Origin: Eleusine coracana subsp. coracana | Lineage: Eukaryota; Streptophyta; Magnoliopsida; Poales; Poaceae | Reading direction: 5' to 3' | Assembly: GCA_032690845.1 (NCBI GenBank) | Contig: CM064433.1 | Coordinates: 39,554,658-39,618,657 of the forward strand | Length of the DNA: 64,000 nt | Shown: one piece after another, positions 33,097-45,659 of the stretch | Numbering within the stretch: the stretch's first letter is position 1 | How the letters are laid out: every line of letters starts with the position of its first letter | Program-made: the position numbers and the translations under genes | Notes under the pieces: generated by a model | What the model saw: the letters and a program-made list of their open reading frames with translations, nothing else | Databases searched by the model: none | What the model was told of the DNA's origin: nothing

Positions 33097-36000
33097 ATGG
33101 TGCGCACCCGTAACACCAACGAGCTGCATGGTGAGCAGCCCGAAGGTTCCAGGGCTAGAGAGACCGACTCTCCGCTGGGAACTCCACCACCGCCGCCGCC
33201 ATCTAACCCCATGCAGATGATGGCGCAGTTTTTCGCGTCGATGATGGAGAGCCAACAACAGCAGGCGGAGTTCATGCGGGAAGTGGCACGGCAAAACCTA
33301 GCACCTCGTAATGCTAGGGGCCACCATGATGGAGCGCCCCAGAACAGCTCCTACTCCGACTTCCTCGCCACCAGGCCGCCCACGTTCAGCTCAACCACCG
33401 AGCCCATGGAAGCAGAGAACTTCCTTCGCATGCTTGAGGCCAAATTTGGACTCCTTAACTGCACGCCGGTGCAGAAGACACTGTTCGCCGCGCAGCAACT
33501 GCATGGTGCGGCTGGGGCATGGTGGGCCAACCATGTCGCTTCTATGGGAACCGACCGACAGATTACGTGGGATGAATTCAAGGATGCGTTCCGCGCTCAC
33601 TACATCCCTGCGGGGCTCGTCCGCAGGAAGGCGCGGGAATTCGCTGCTCTGAAGCAGGGCAATCGCAGTGTCGAGGAATACTGTGAAGAGTTCAACCGGT
33701 TGGCGCTGTACGCTCCGGAACAAGTGGACACCCCCGCCAAGCGTAAGGACCGTTTCTTGGAGGGGCTCAGTGCTGAGCTACAGGACCGCCTCAACCTTAA
33801 CATGGGAGGCACCTTCGCTGAGTTTGTCAATAACGCGATCGTCGCGGAGGATGGATATCGCAGGGTGATGGCAGAACGGAAGCGCTCCGTAAGTGCTATG
33901 GGGCCATCCAATGGACCCCCGCAGAAGTTCCGCATGGTGTACACCACCCCGTCGGGACAGAGGTACCGCTCCGCCCCTGTGCCGGCACCTGCTGTGCGCC
34001 CGCCTCAGCTAGCACAGCAGCGACCCCCGGTACCGCGTCCGCAGCAGAGCCAAGGAGGATTTCGCCCACCCCAGCGGCCAAACCCTCAACCCGGACCTTT
34101 CCCCTGCTACAACTGCGGCCGCCCGGGGCATTTCTCAAGGGAGTGCCCACACCCCAAGAAAAGCACTGGTCAGAAACCGTCAAGGAGTGACAACACCAAC
34201 AACAACCGCCACAACCGAGGACCAGTTCGTGTGGGGCGAGTGAACAACACTACCCTGGAGGAGATTCCGGAAAACAGTCCCATCCTTGCTGGTATGTTCT
34301 CTGTTCGAGACCACCCTGCACTAGTACTGTTTGACTCAGGAGCATCTCATAGCTTTGTCAGTGGGTTCTTTGTTGACAAGCACCGGCTGCCTCGTACCCT
34401 TATGAGAGCACGATACACCATTAAATCAGCTGGTGGACAAACCCCTGCTCTCTATGAAGTAGACAAACTTCCAATAACCCTAGGATCGAAGGTCTACCCT
34501 ACTAAGTGCATAGTCTTAGATGGTTGCAGCATTGACGTTATCTTGGGCATGCCTTGGATGAGGCAACATAAAGCTATGCTGGACATAGACACCTACACGG
34601 TGCACTTAAACTCTCCCACCCATGGTAGCGTAAGCTTCCGAGTACGACCACCCCGACTGGTCGCACCAAGTGTTCACCACACCATAGCCGGGAAAATAAA
34701 AGATATTCCAGTGGTTAGGGAATTTCCGGACGTATTCCCTGACGACCTTCCCGGACTTCCACCGGATCGGGATGTTGAGTTCAAGATTGAGCTTCAGCCA
34801 GGAACGGCACCCATATCCAAAAGACCATATAAAATGGCGCCCAAAGAACTAGCGGAGTTGAAGGAGCAACTTAAGGAGCTACTGGATAAGGGATTCATTC
34901 GACCAAGCTCCTCGCCTTGGGGTTGTCCGGCATTGTTCGTGAAGAAGAAAGATGAGACCCTGAGGCTGTGTGTAGACTACCGACCCCTTAATGCGGTGAC
35001 TGTCAAGAACAAATATCCACTGCCCCGTATCGACATCCTCTTCGACCAGTTAATAGGAGCTAAGGTGTTCTCCAAGATTGATCTCCGGTCGGGCTATCAT
35101 CAGATTAAAATTCGTGCCGAGGACGTCCCCAAGACCGCCTTTTCTACCCGGTACGGTCTATACGAGTATTTAGTCATGTCGTTTGGATTGACAAATGCAC
35201 CAGCACACTTCATGTATCTCATGAACTCAGTGTTCATGCCCGAGTTGGACAAGTTTGTGGTGGTTTTCATTGACGACATTCTAGTCTACTCGAAGACGGA
35301 GGAGGAACATGCAGAGCATCTCCGTGTTGTCTTACAAAGGTTAAGGGAACACCAGCTGTATGCTAAGTTTAGCAAGTGCGAGTTTTGGTTGAAGCAAGTA
35401 CCGTTTCTAGGCCACATTGTTTCGGAAGAAGGCATCGCGGTAGATCCCAGCAAGGTAAGAGATGTGCAGAACTGGAAGACACCGAAGACCGTATTCCATG
35501 TCCGCAGTTTTCTGGGATTAGCTGGCTACTACCGCCGTTTTATTCCCAATTTCTCCAAAATAGCGAAGCCCATTACAGAGCTGCTTAAAAAGGATAAGAA
35601 ATTCATATGGGATGAGAGCTGCGAAAACGCTTTTCAAGCCTTGAAGAAGCGCCTGACCACGGCCCCAGTTTTAGCTCAACCGGACCTGGAAAGGCCGTTC
35701 GATGTCTACTGTGATGCTTCGGGTATTGGATTGGGATGTGTGCTTATGCAAGACGGAAGAGTTATTGCTTATGGATCGAGGCAATTGAAGAAGCACGAGC
35801 AGAATTACCCCGTGCATGACCTGGAATTAGCAGCGGTGGTATTGGCCTTAAAAATGTGGAGACATTACCTCCTTGGAAATTTAGTTCGCATATACACTGA
35901 CCACAAAAGCTTGAAGTATATTTTCACCCAAGACCACCTGAACATGAGACAGCGTCGTTGGTTGGAATTAATTAAGGATTACGAGTTGGAAGTCCATTAC

Positions 36001-37023
36001 CACCCGGGAAAGGCGAATGTAGTGGCTGATGCCCTAAGCCGCAAGGCTCACTGTCACCATATCTTAGTCGAACCGCAAGTCCAAGATGGTCATTATGTCC
36101 AAGTAACACCCCACGGAACCCTGTACAACTTAGCATTAATCCCTACCTTACGGGAAGAAATAGTGTCAGCTCAGAAAAAGGATGAAGGCATAGCACATCT
36201 AAAAAGGAGGCTAAAGGAGGGTGATGATAAAGTACAATGCTTTCAAGAAGATACCGAGGGTGTGTTATGGTTCAAGACTCGACTGGTAGTTCCTAAGGAT
36301 CCGAAACTCCGCAAGGAAATTTTGGACGAGGCTCACATGGCAAAATACTCCATGCATCCGGGCAGCAACAAAATGTACCATGATTTGAGATCCAAATACT
36401 GGTGGACTCGTATGAAAAGGGAAATAGCACGTTATGTCGCAGAATGTGACACCTGCCGCAGAGTCAAGGCCGATCACCTAAGGAAGGCAGGCCTACTCCA
36501 ACCCTTGAGTGTTCCAGCTTGGAAATGGGAAGATATCAGCATGGATTTTATCGTTGGTCTCCCGCTGACGGCACATAAACTCGACTCCATTTGGGTCATT
36601 GTGGACCGATTAACCAAGATCGCCCACTTTATCCCTGTGTCGACACGGTTTAAAATGCAAAAGTATGCGCAACTCTACATTGAGCGAATCTTGTGTCTGC
36701 ACGGAGTGCCCAAGACTATCGTGTCCGATCGAGGCTCCCAATTTGTGGGACGCTTTTGGGAGAAGCTACACGAGACACTGGGTACCCGGCTGATTAGAGG
36801 TTCCGCCTATCACCCCCAAACTGACGGTCAAACGGAAAGAGTTAACCAAATATTGGAAGACATGTTGAGGGCATATGTGCTGAATCACAACAAGAAGTGG
36901 GATGAATACCTACTGTCACGGACCCGCCTTACCACGGAGACGGTTCCGTTCCAGGATCTTCCTCGGGTGGCGACACGCGCTGTGGCGCCCAATAGTACAA
37001 TACATGACAGAGAAAGAAAATAA
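33097..37023 (+). pseudogene. gag-pol: gag-pol of the outer element, truncated in integrase by the nested insertion
   Basis: Start chosen at 33097 (MVRTRNTNELHG). An upstream in-frame ATG (33085) lies before the acceptor-like site. Domains by residue: retroviral gag core about 90-230; CCHC zinc knuckle 337-350; aspartic protease DSGAS at 413; RT with VFIDDILVY (catalytic pair 726-727); RNase H with D869/D873; integrase HHCC zinc finger from H1087 to C1117/C1120; and a DD35E core D1150, D1211, E1247. All catalytic residues are present. Element sequence ends at 36913 within the target site CCTAC, a few codons after NHNKKWDEYL. The frame then runs about 36 codons through antisense LTR to a stop at 37021. 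The missing end is at 50456-51182. Gag and pol form one frame without a shift. Confidence 0.92.
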
Positions 37024-37073
37024 TTGCAACAGGAACATAGGTGGAGAAGCAGAGCTTACATAAATCCGAAGAT
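36914..37073 (-). repeat. Antisense LTR end (LTR bases 3751-3910)
   Basis: 160 bp of the LTR 3' end in minus orientation, starting tgtcacggacccgcc. This is the legitimate left terminus of the inner element. At 37072-37073 it joins plus-oriented LTR base 196 (attagaattttggg) with a 2-bp overlap, AT. Confidence 0.9.
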
Positions 37074-39718
37074 TAGAATTTTGGGAATTTTTCCAAAATT
37101 TTAGTCCCTCATTAAAGGCCTCAAATAATTGTTAAAGTGGTCAAAAACCAGCTCTGTTCATAAAATTTCTGAGGCAAATACTGTAGGGACTGTTGGTAGT
37201 TAGTATTTTTGTAAAAACCATCACATTATGGGGAGCCTACCATAATTTTGGTCTGATTTTATCAGCTCTGGATTAATTCCAACAATTTTTGCAAAGGCAG
37301 TCGGCTGAATGGAGTGGAAAAAGAAAAGGAAAAAGAAAACTGCCTGCGGGACCCACCTGTCAGCGACCCTGAGAAAGCACAACTCGGCCGAGGCCGCGCT
37401 GCCCCCCCCCCCCCGTCGCGCGCCGCGTGGTCGCCGGCGTACGGCCAACGGCCGTTGCCGCGGATCGACGGGCCCACGCGCGCGTTCGGACATGCCTTTT
37501 GCCGACCGCCGCGCTGTCCGAGCCGCATTCACTCCTCCACTCTCGCTCTCTCCTCTCCGCTCGCTCGCCCCCGCCATGGCCGCGCGGTGCTGGACTCGTC
37601 GCGCCGACGCCTCGCCGCCCGAGCTGCCCCGTCGAACACCCCCGGACCACCTCCCCGACATCCTTGGTCTTCAAGCGGAGTCGCTTGACCCTTCCCGCGT
37701 CGAGCCGCCGCGAATCGACCTCGTCCTCCCCGTCTCCGACCGCCGCTTCACCGCGTCGCCCGGCACCCATGGTGAGCCCCTGACCGATTCTTTGCTCGAG
37801 GAGCTTCACCTCTTGTTCGCGCACGCTTTTGAGCTCGGGATGGGCAACTCCGACCACTTTTCCCCTTAGTCCGTCGCTCGAGGCCGCCGCCGGCTACCGC
37901 AACCCCCACCTCGCCGGTGAGACCACACCCCCGGCCTCCCTCTTGCGGGAGAAGCTCGGTGACTTCCTTCTCCGTGCTCCAGTGAAGCTCTCGGACTAGA
38001 TCCCGAGCCCTGCCAACCTTCCCTTGTCGCGCCCGCCGCCGCCGCACCCTGCCCTGTTTCCGCCGTCGCTGGGCCACGTCCGGCCGCCACCGATGGATCC
38101 TAATGACTTAGACGAGTGCGCGGTGGGGCGTAGATCATTTCTCCTTTAAGGATCGGCACGAGCCACTGACCGCAGCGAGCTACGACGACCCCCCCCTGCC
38201 GGCGCCGCCGTGCTCCGGCGAGCGCACGCGCGCGCGCGTGCGCGCACTCGGCTTTGCTGGCCGCTGGGCCGCGAAGGCCAGTGGGCCTGGCCTCGCGCTC
38301 GGCCGAGCGCCCTCGCGCTCGCGCTCGCGCTGGGCCGCGGGCGAGTCCCAGCCCAGTGGGCTGCCTGTTTACGGCCCGCGGTGTTTAATCGGATTTTCGT
38401 AATTTAATCATTTCCAGAAATAGGTTAAACTGGTAAATTGCATAGTAAATTGAATAATGGGAATTTTGTAGCAAAATAAATTTTGTTAGACTGGTGTGAA
38501 CTTGCACTACTGTAGAAAAATACTAATGCCCCATGTTTAGTAATTTTTATATCAGGATTAAAATAAATAGGATAAACACTAATAGAATTTCTATTAATTA
38601 CAGAAAGCAGATAAAATATGAAAAATTGGGCTCCAGGGAGGATTTTCAGTGTTAGTCTTCCTGGAAAAATTTCATATAGAAATTCTATGTTTATTAGCTG
38701 AAATTAATTTAATGCCTTTTTCCTTATAATAATTAATAATTAATTTTTGGCTTAATATTTGGTAGGGAAAACTTAGCAATTAACTCTCTACTGGTGTAAC
38801 CTAATTATAACTAATCACCCCTGCCTTTCGTAGACCCGAACCCTGTCGACCTAATAATTGCCCGAGTGCAATTTTTACCCGTTCGCTAAAAGGTTCCGTT
38901 TTCGGGCAGTTCACGGGTAATTGTACTTTGCGAAGGTTGCTCACACTAGTGCTGTTTAGTGAGCGCCTGCGGACCCTGGGCGGCACTTGCACAGTTCTGC
39001 CCCGGCACCCACTGACACACCGTACGTGGATGCAACGTCGTCGCGGTCAAGTACTGGAGTCCATGAAGGAAATACACGAAGTACCCTCGTCCTGTGCCCC
39101 ACTCCTTGAGTGATGCTCCCGAACGTCTCGGCACACCGTTTAATTCCACTTACAACAGTGTGCATTAACGTATTTATTGAGGACGTGCCATGAATCTTCC
39201 CTCACGGTTTTCCCTCTTGCATCATATAGATCACGCTGTGAACCACGTGGAGGCAGGACCGGAGCAGGATTCCGAAGGAGCGGAAGGTGCCGTAGCCGAC
39301 CAAGAGCAGAACCAAGGCAAGCCCCGGTGCATAACCCAGTTTAAATTCTTATTCTATCACTAGCTACGGATGTAAGTTTGTCTGTGCATTAAGTGCTAGG
39401 AGTTGATTGCAACCCTAGTGTGCAGTAGGTCCCTCTTCCCGATTACTAGCCTCAGGACGATAGTCGCTCTGCTTAAAGTAAGACGACTGGTTATCGAGTG
39501 GTATGGAGACCACTCGTAGGTAGGAATTATTAGTATCACAAGGGAATGGGTTGGAATGAAGGAAAGGGTGGATGGAATCACAATGAAGACCGGACGGGCA
39601 ATTAGGTGGAAAGGGAAGGACAGCTTGTCTTCAAGGAGGTAGCCCCGTCCGAGTCCCCCTTAAGGCTACGCCTCGTGTCCGGCCCATGGGATCAAGTTTG
39701 AACGTACTGTTTGCATGC
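37072..39718 (+). repeat. Plus-oriented LTR piece (LTR bases 196 to about 2842), includes palindrome spacer
   Basis: Internal LTR sequence in the orientation opposite to that expected at the inner element's 3' end. Sequence variants (for example ctttgctcgaggag and the ccctcttcccgattactag block) are of the inner-element type. It ends at tttgcatgc, which overlaps the next piece by TGC at 39716-39718. Bases 37766-39715 are the unpaired spacer. Confidence 0.88.
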
Positions 39719-40407
39719 CGGGCGACGCGGTGAAGCGGCGGTCGGAGACGGGGAGGACGAGGTCGATTCGCGGCGGCTCGACGCGGGAAGGGTCAAGCGA
39801 CTCCGCTTGAAGACCAAGGATGTCGGGGAGGTGGTCCGGGGGTGTTCGACGGGGCAGCTCGGGCGGCGAGGCGTCGGCGCGACGAGTCCAGCACCGCGCG
39901 GCCATGGCGGGGGCGAGCGAGCGGAGAGGAGAGAGCGAGAGTGGAGGAGTGAATGCGGCTCGGACAGCGCGGCGGTCGGCAAAAGGCATGTCCGAACGCG
40001 CGCGTGGGCCCGTCGATCCGCGGCAACGGCCGTTGGCCGTACGCCGGCGACCACGCGGCGCGCGACGGGGGGGGGGGCAGCGCGGCCTCGGCCGAGTTGT
40101 GCTTTCTCAGGGTCGCTGACAGGTGGGTCCCGCAGGCAGTTTTCTTTTTCCTTTTCTTTTTCCACTCCATTCAGCCGACTGCCTTTGCAAAAATTGTTGG
40201 AATTAATCCAGAGCTGATAAAATCAGACCAAAATTATGGTAGGCTCCCCATAATGTGATGGTTTTTACAAAAATACTAACTACCAACAGTCCCTACAGTA
40301 TTTGCCTCAGAAATTTTATGAACAGAGCTGGTTTTTGACCACTTTAACAATTATTTGAGGCCTTTAATGAGGGACTAAAATTTTGGAAAAATTCCCAAAA
40401 TTCTAAT
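39716..40407 (-). repeat. Minus-oriented LTR piece (LTR bases 196-886)
   Basis: Mirror image of 37072-37765. It shares that piece's private variant (accatcacatt, where all other LTR copies have accagcacatt). The two pieces are therefore copies of one another and not independent LTR fragments. Confidence 0.88.
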
Positions 40408-40565
40408 CTTCGGATTTATGTAAGCTCTGCTTCTCCACCTATGTTCCTGTTGCAATTATTTTCTTTCTCTGTCATGTATTGTACTATTGGGCGCCACAGC
40501 GCGTGTCGCCACCCGAGGAAGATCCTGGAACGGAACCGTCTCCGTGGTAAGGCGGGTCCGTGACA
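40406..40565 (+). repeat. Plus-oriented LTR end, mirror of 36914-37073
   Basis: 160 bp ending gggtccgtgaca, followed by GTAGG (complement of CCTAC) and reversed pol. This duplicates the left insertion junction in inverted form. No ordinary integration produces it. Confidence 0.88.
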
Positions 40566-43500
40566 GTAGGTATTCATCCCACTTCTTGTTGTGATTCAGC
40601 ACATATGCCCTCAACATGTCTTCCAATATTTGGTTAACTCTTTCCGTTTGACCGTCAGTTTGGGGGTGATAGGCGGAACCTCTAATCAGCCGGGTACCCA
40701 GTGTCTCGTGTAGCTTCTCCCAAAAGCGTCCCACAAATTGGGAGCCTCGATCGGACACGATAGTCTTGGGCACTCCGTGCAGACACAAGATTCGCTCAAT
40801 GTAGAGTTGCGCATACTTTTGCATTTTAAACCGTGTCGACACAGGGATAAAGTGGGCGATCTTGGTTAATCGGTCCACAATGACCCAAATGGAGTCGAGT
40901 TTATGTGCCGTCAGCGGGAGACCAACGATAAAATCCATGCTGATATCTTCCCATTTCCAAGCTGGAACACTCAAGGGTTGGAGTAGGCCTGCCTTCCTTA
41001 GGTGATCGGCCTTGACTCTGCGGCAGGTGTCACATTCTGCGACATAACGTGCTATTTCCCTTTTCATACGAGTCCACCAGTATTTGGATCTCAAATCATG
41101 GTACATTTTGTTGCTGCCCGGATGCATGGAGTATTTTGCCATGTGAGCCTCGTCCAAAATTTCCTTGCGGAGTTTCGGATCCTTAGGAACTACCAGTCGA
41201 GTCTTGAACCATAACACACCCTCGGTATCTTCTTGAAAGCATTGTACTTTATCATCACCCTCCTTTAGCCTCCTTTTTAGATGTGCTATGCCTTCATCCT
41301 TTTTCTGAGCTGACACTATTTCTTCCCGTAAGGTAGGGATTAATGCTAAGTTGTACAGGGTTCCGTGGGGTGTTACTTGGACATAATGACCATCTTGGAC
41401 TTGCGGTTCGACTAAGATATGGTGACAGTGAGCCTTGCGGCTTAGGGCATCAGCCACTACATTCGCCTTTCCCGGGTGGTAATGGACTTCCAACTCGTAA
41501 TCCTTAATTAATTCCAACCAACGACGCTGTCTCATGTTCAGGTGGTCTTGGGTGAAAATATACTTCAAGCTTTTGTGGTCAGTGTATATGCGAACTAAAT
41601 TTCCAAGGAGGTAATGTCTCCACATTTTTAAGGCCAATACCACCGCTGCTAATTCCAGGTCATGCACGGGGTAATTCTGCTCGTGCTTCTTCAATTGCCT
41701 CGATCCATAAGCAATAACTCTTCCGTCTTGCATAAGCACACATCCCAATCCAATACCCGAAGCATCACAGTAGACATCGAACGGCCTTTCCAGGTCCGGT
41801 TGAGCTAAAACTGGGGCCGTGGTCAGGCGCTTCTTCAAGGCTTGAAAAGCGTTTTCGCAGCTCTCATCCCATATGAATTTCTTATCCTTTTTAAGCAGCT
41901 CTGTAATGGGCTTCGCTATTTTGGAGAAATTGGGAATAAAACGGCGGTAGTAGCCAGCTAATCCCAGAAAACTGCGGACATGGAATACGGTCTTCGGTGT
42001 CTTCCAGTTCTGCACATCTCTTACCTTGCTGGGATCTACCGCGATGCCTTCTTCCGAAACAATGTGGCCTAGAAACGGTACTTGCTTCAACCAAAACTCG
42101 CACTTGCTAAACTTAGCATACAGCTGGTGTTCCCTTAACCTTTGTAAGACAACACGGAGATGCTCTGCATGTTCCTCCTCCGTCTTCGAGTAGACTAGAA
42201 TGTCGTCAATGAAAACCACCACAAACTTGTCCAACTCGGGCATGAACACTGAGTTCATGAGATACATGAAGTGTGCTGGTGCATTTGTCAATCCAAACGA
42301 CATGACTAAATACTCGTATAGACCATACCGGGTAGAAAAGGCGGTCTTGGGGACGTCCTCGGCACGAATTTTAATCTGATGATAGCCCGACCGGAGATCA
42401 ATCTTGGAGAACACCTTAGCTCCTATTAACTGGTCGAAGAGGATGTCGATACGGGGCAGTGGATATTTGTTCTTGACAGTCACCGCATTAAGGGGTCGGT
42501 AGTCTACACACAGCCTCAGGGTCTCATCTTTCTTCTTCACGAACAATGCCGGACAACCCCAAGGCGAGGAGCTTGGTCGAATGAATCCCTTATCCAGTAG
42601 CTCCTTAAGTTGCTCCTTCAACTCCGCTAGTTCTTTGGGCGCCATTTTATATGGTCTTTTGGATATGGGTGCCGTTCCTGGCTGAAGCTCAATCTTGAAC
42701 TCAACATCCCGATCCGGTGGAAGTCCGGGAAGGTCGTCAGGGAATACGTCCGGAAATTCCCTAACCACTGGAATATCTTTTATTTTCCCGGCTATGGTGT
42801 GGTGAACACTTGGTGCGACCAGTCGGGGTGGTCGTACTCGGAAGCTTACGCTACCATGGGTGGGAGAGTTTAAGTGCACCGTGTAGGTGTCTATGTCCAG
42901 CATAGCTTTATGTTGCCTCATCCAAGGCATGCCCAAGATAACGTCAATGCTGCAACCATCTAAGACTATGCACTTAGTAGGGTAGACCTTCGATCCTAGG
43001 GTTATTGGAAGTTTGTCTACTTCATAGAGAGCAGGGGTTTGTCCACCAGCTGATTTAATGGTGTATCGTGCTCTCATAAGGGTACGAGGCAGCCGGTGCT
43101 TGTCAACAAAGAACCCACTGACAAAGCTATGAGATGCTCCTGAGTCAAACAGTACTAGTGCAGGGTGGTCTCGAACAGAGAACATACCAGCAAGGATGGG
43201 ACTGTTTTCCGGAATCTCCTCCAGGGTAGTGTTGTTCACTCGCCCCACACGAACTGGTCCTCGGTTGTGGCGGTTGTTGTTGGTGTTGTCACTCCTTGAC
43301 GGTTTCTGACCAGTGCTTTTCTTGGGGTGTGGGCACTCCCTTGAGAAATGCCCCGGGCGGCCGCAGTTGTAGCAGGGGAAAGGTCCGGGTTGAGGGTTTG
43401 GCCGCTGGGGTGGGCGAAATCCTCCTTGGCTCTGCTGCGGACGCGGTACCGGGGGTCGCTGCTGTGCTAGCTGAGGCGGGCGCACAGCAGGTGCCGGCAC

Positions 43501-44382
43501 AGGGGCGGAGCGGTACCTCTGTCCCGACGGGGTGGTGTACACCATGCGGAACTTCTGCGAGGGTCCATTGGATGGCCCCATAGCACTTACGGAGCGCTTC
43601 CGTTCTGCCATCACCCTGCGATATCCATCCTCCGCGACGATCGCGTTATTGACAAACTCAGCGAAGGTGCCTCCCATGTTAAGGTTGAGGCGGTCCTGTA
43701 GCTCAGCACTGAGCCCCTCCAAGAAACGGTCCTTACGCTTGGCGGGGGTGTCCACTTGTTCCGGAGCGTACAGCGCCAACCGGTTGAACTCTTCACAGTA
43801 TTCCTCGACACTGCGATTGCCCTGCTTCAGAGCAGCGAATTCCCGCGCCTTCCTGCGGACGAGCCCCGCAGGGATGTAGTGAGCGCGGAACGCATCCTTG
43901 AATTCATCCCACGTAATCTGTCGGTCGGTTCCCATAGAAGCGACATGGTTGGCCCACCATGCCCCAGCCGCACCATGCAGTTGCTGCGCGGCGAACAGTG
44001 TCTTCTGCACCGGCGTGCCGTTAAGGAGTCCAAATTTGGCCTCAAGCATGCGAAGGAAGTTCTCTGCTTCCATGGGCTCGGTGGTTGAGCTGAACTTGGG
44101 CGGCCTGGTGGCGAGGAAGTCGGAGTAGGAGCTGTTCTGGGGCGCTCCATCATGGTGGCCCCTAGCATTACGAGGTGCTAGGTTTTGCCGTGCCACTTCC
44201 CGCATGAACTCCGCCTGCTGTTGTTGGCTCTCCATCATCGACGCGAAAAACTGCGCCATCATCTGCATGGGGTTAGATGGCGGCGGCGGTGGTGGAGTTC
44301 CCAGCGGAGAGTCGGTCTCTCTAGCCCTGGAACCTTCGGGCTGCTCACCATGCAGCTCGTTGGTGTTACGGGTGCGCACCAT
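40456..44382 (-). pseudogene. gag-pol: gag-pol of the inner element, truncated at the same site
   Basis: Minus-strand frame from MVRTRNTNEL at 44382. It contains the same gag, CCHC, protease, RT (FIDD), RNase H and integrase HHCC plus DD35E motifs as the outer copy, all intact. It differs from the outer copy at three gag residues (T to K, C to G, P to S) and at no pol residue. Element sequence stops at 40566 in the CCTAC site, then the frame reads through LTR sequence to a stop at 40456. It never had its own chromodomain end in this locus, or has lost it. Confidence 0.9.
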
Positions 44383-44696
44383 TCTGAAATACAAGAACAG
44401 GGGTCCAGTTAGTCACTTATCCAAACATGAGCATATAGGTTACCAAAGCTAATGACACAGCACGCGGGACAACAATGTAGTACACAACATAATCTTGATG
44501 AAGCTGAAATTTCCATGTTAACATAATCCTAGCACAAGTCCACAGTTCCACTCTACAAGAACTCGGAATATGTGACCGTCGAGTCTGCAAAAGCCAATCA
44601 TGCGGGTGATCCCCAAAATACAACAACCACGCGTGGAGTGTCCCAAAAGCTATCCATCTATCCAGCCCTACAAGCACGACCTAGTCGCATCTACTA

Positions 44697-45659
44697 CTAC
44701 TGCCAAGCCTGGACACCAGCGGTGCCAGAGGGCCCTGGCCGGTCTGCGCCGGTCGGAACGAGTGGCTCATAGTCCACGTCAGACTCTTCGCTCGCATCCT
44801 CCTCGGGCTCCTCCTCTGCGGGCGCTGCCTGCGGTGCAGCGATCGCGTCCAACTGAGCCTGAAGGTCCTGGTTCTCATGGATCAGCGTCTCCAGATCCTC
44901 CCCCATAAGGTCCATCTCCTGCTGGGCACTCGCCAGCTGCTGCTGCAAGTGCTCGTTATGGTTCGCCCGCTGCTGCATAATTATACCTCGTCTGTCCACC
45001 TCCTGTGCGAGGGTGTCCCGCTGCTCAGTGATCTCCGTCACGCGAGTCTCACTCGCCTCAAGAGCAGCGGTCAACCGCTGAATCTCTCTCTGCTGCGCAT
45101 CGACCTGGGTCTGCAGGTCGTTCCTCTGCAGCCACACCTGCTCAGACTCCGCCAGCAAGACTCTGCTGCGACGGCTAGACTCCTCATCCAAGTTGAGGAG
45201 ATACTCGGAGTAGTGGGCTATGCGGTGGTACCCCGCGTGGTACTCCGGGTAGTCGTCACGAGAGACGCGTCTCACCCGCCTCTGCCACACCGGGTCAGCC
45301 TGGTGCCAGATGGGGATCATCTCGAACGGCGTCCCCGAGAGCGCTGCTACGTTGCGCCCACAGAAGTGAGTGAGAGCCTGGTGAGCGACCCTCTCCAGGC
45401 CCTCCCGGAGGCTCCCAGCCGTGACGGTGCTCTCCATACCCGCCAAGTCGGGGTTGCGCGGGTGTGGGGAGACACTGAGATGCACCTCTGCAAAAGGCAC
45501 ACCGTGGTGGCGGGTCTCACGCCAGCGGTACGAAGGCTGCTCCTCGTAGCCCAGGGCACGTAGCATCTCCCACAGAAGGGTGGGAAAGCCACGGTGGTGT
45601 AGACCGGTGGTGTAACGCCACCCGTCGTGCCGGAACAGCTCAAACCCGTGCTCGTCCAT
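44697..45659 (-). CDS. orf0: ORF0 of the inner element
   Basis: Intact minus-strand copy of the coiled-coil ORF0. The start at 45659 (MDEHGFELF) was chosen as in the outer copy because ttccag precedes it. Five amino-acid differences from the outer copy (Q/E, G/W, R/G, A/S, G/S) leave the frame, coiled coil and acidic tail unchanged. Two independently intact copies support its being a real protein-coding gene of the family. It faces its own 5' LTR at 46561-50455 and could be transcribed antisense to the outer element. Confidence 0.8.
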   Translation of the reverse strand: MDEHGFELFRHDGWRYTTGLHHRGFPTLLWEMLRALGYEEQPSYRWRETRHHGVPFAEVHLSVSPHPRNPDLAGMESTVTAGSLREGLERVAHQALTHFCGRNVAALSGTPFEMIPIWHQADPVWQRRVRRVSRDDYPEYHAGYHRIAHYSEYLLNLDEESSRRSRVLLAESEQVWLQRNDLQTQVDAQQREIQRLTAALEASETRVTEITEQRDTLAQEVDRRGIIMQQRANHNEHLQQQLASAQQEMDLMGEDLETLIHENQDLQAQLDAIAAPQAAPAEEEPEEDASEESDVDYEPLVPTGADRPGPSGTAGVQAWQ

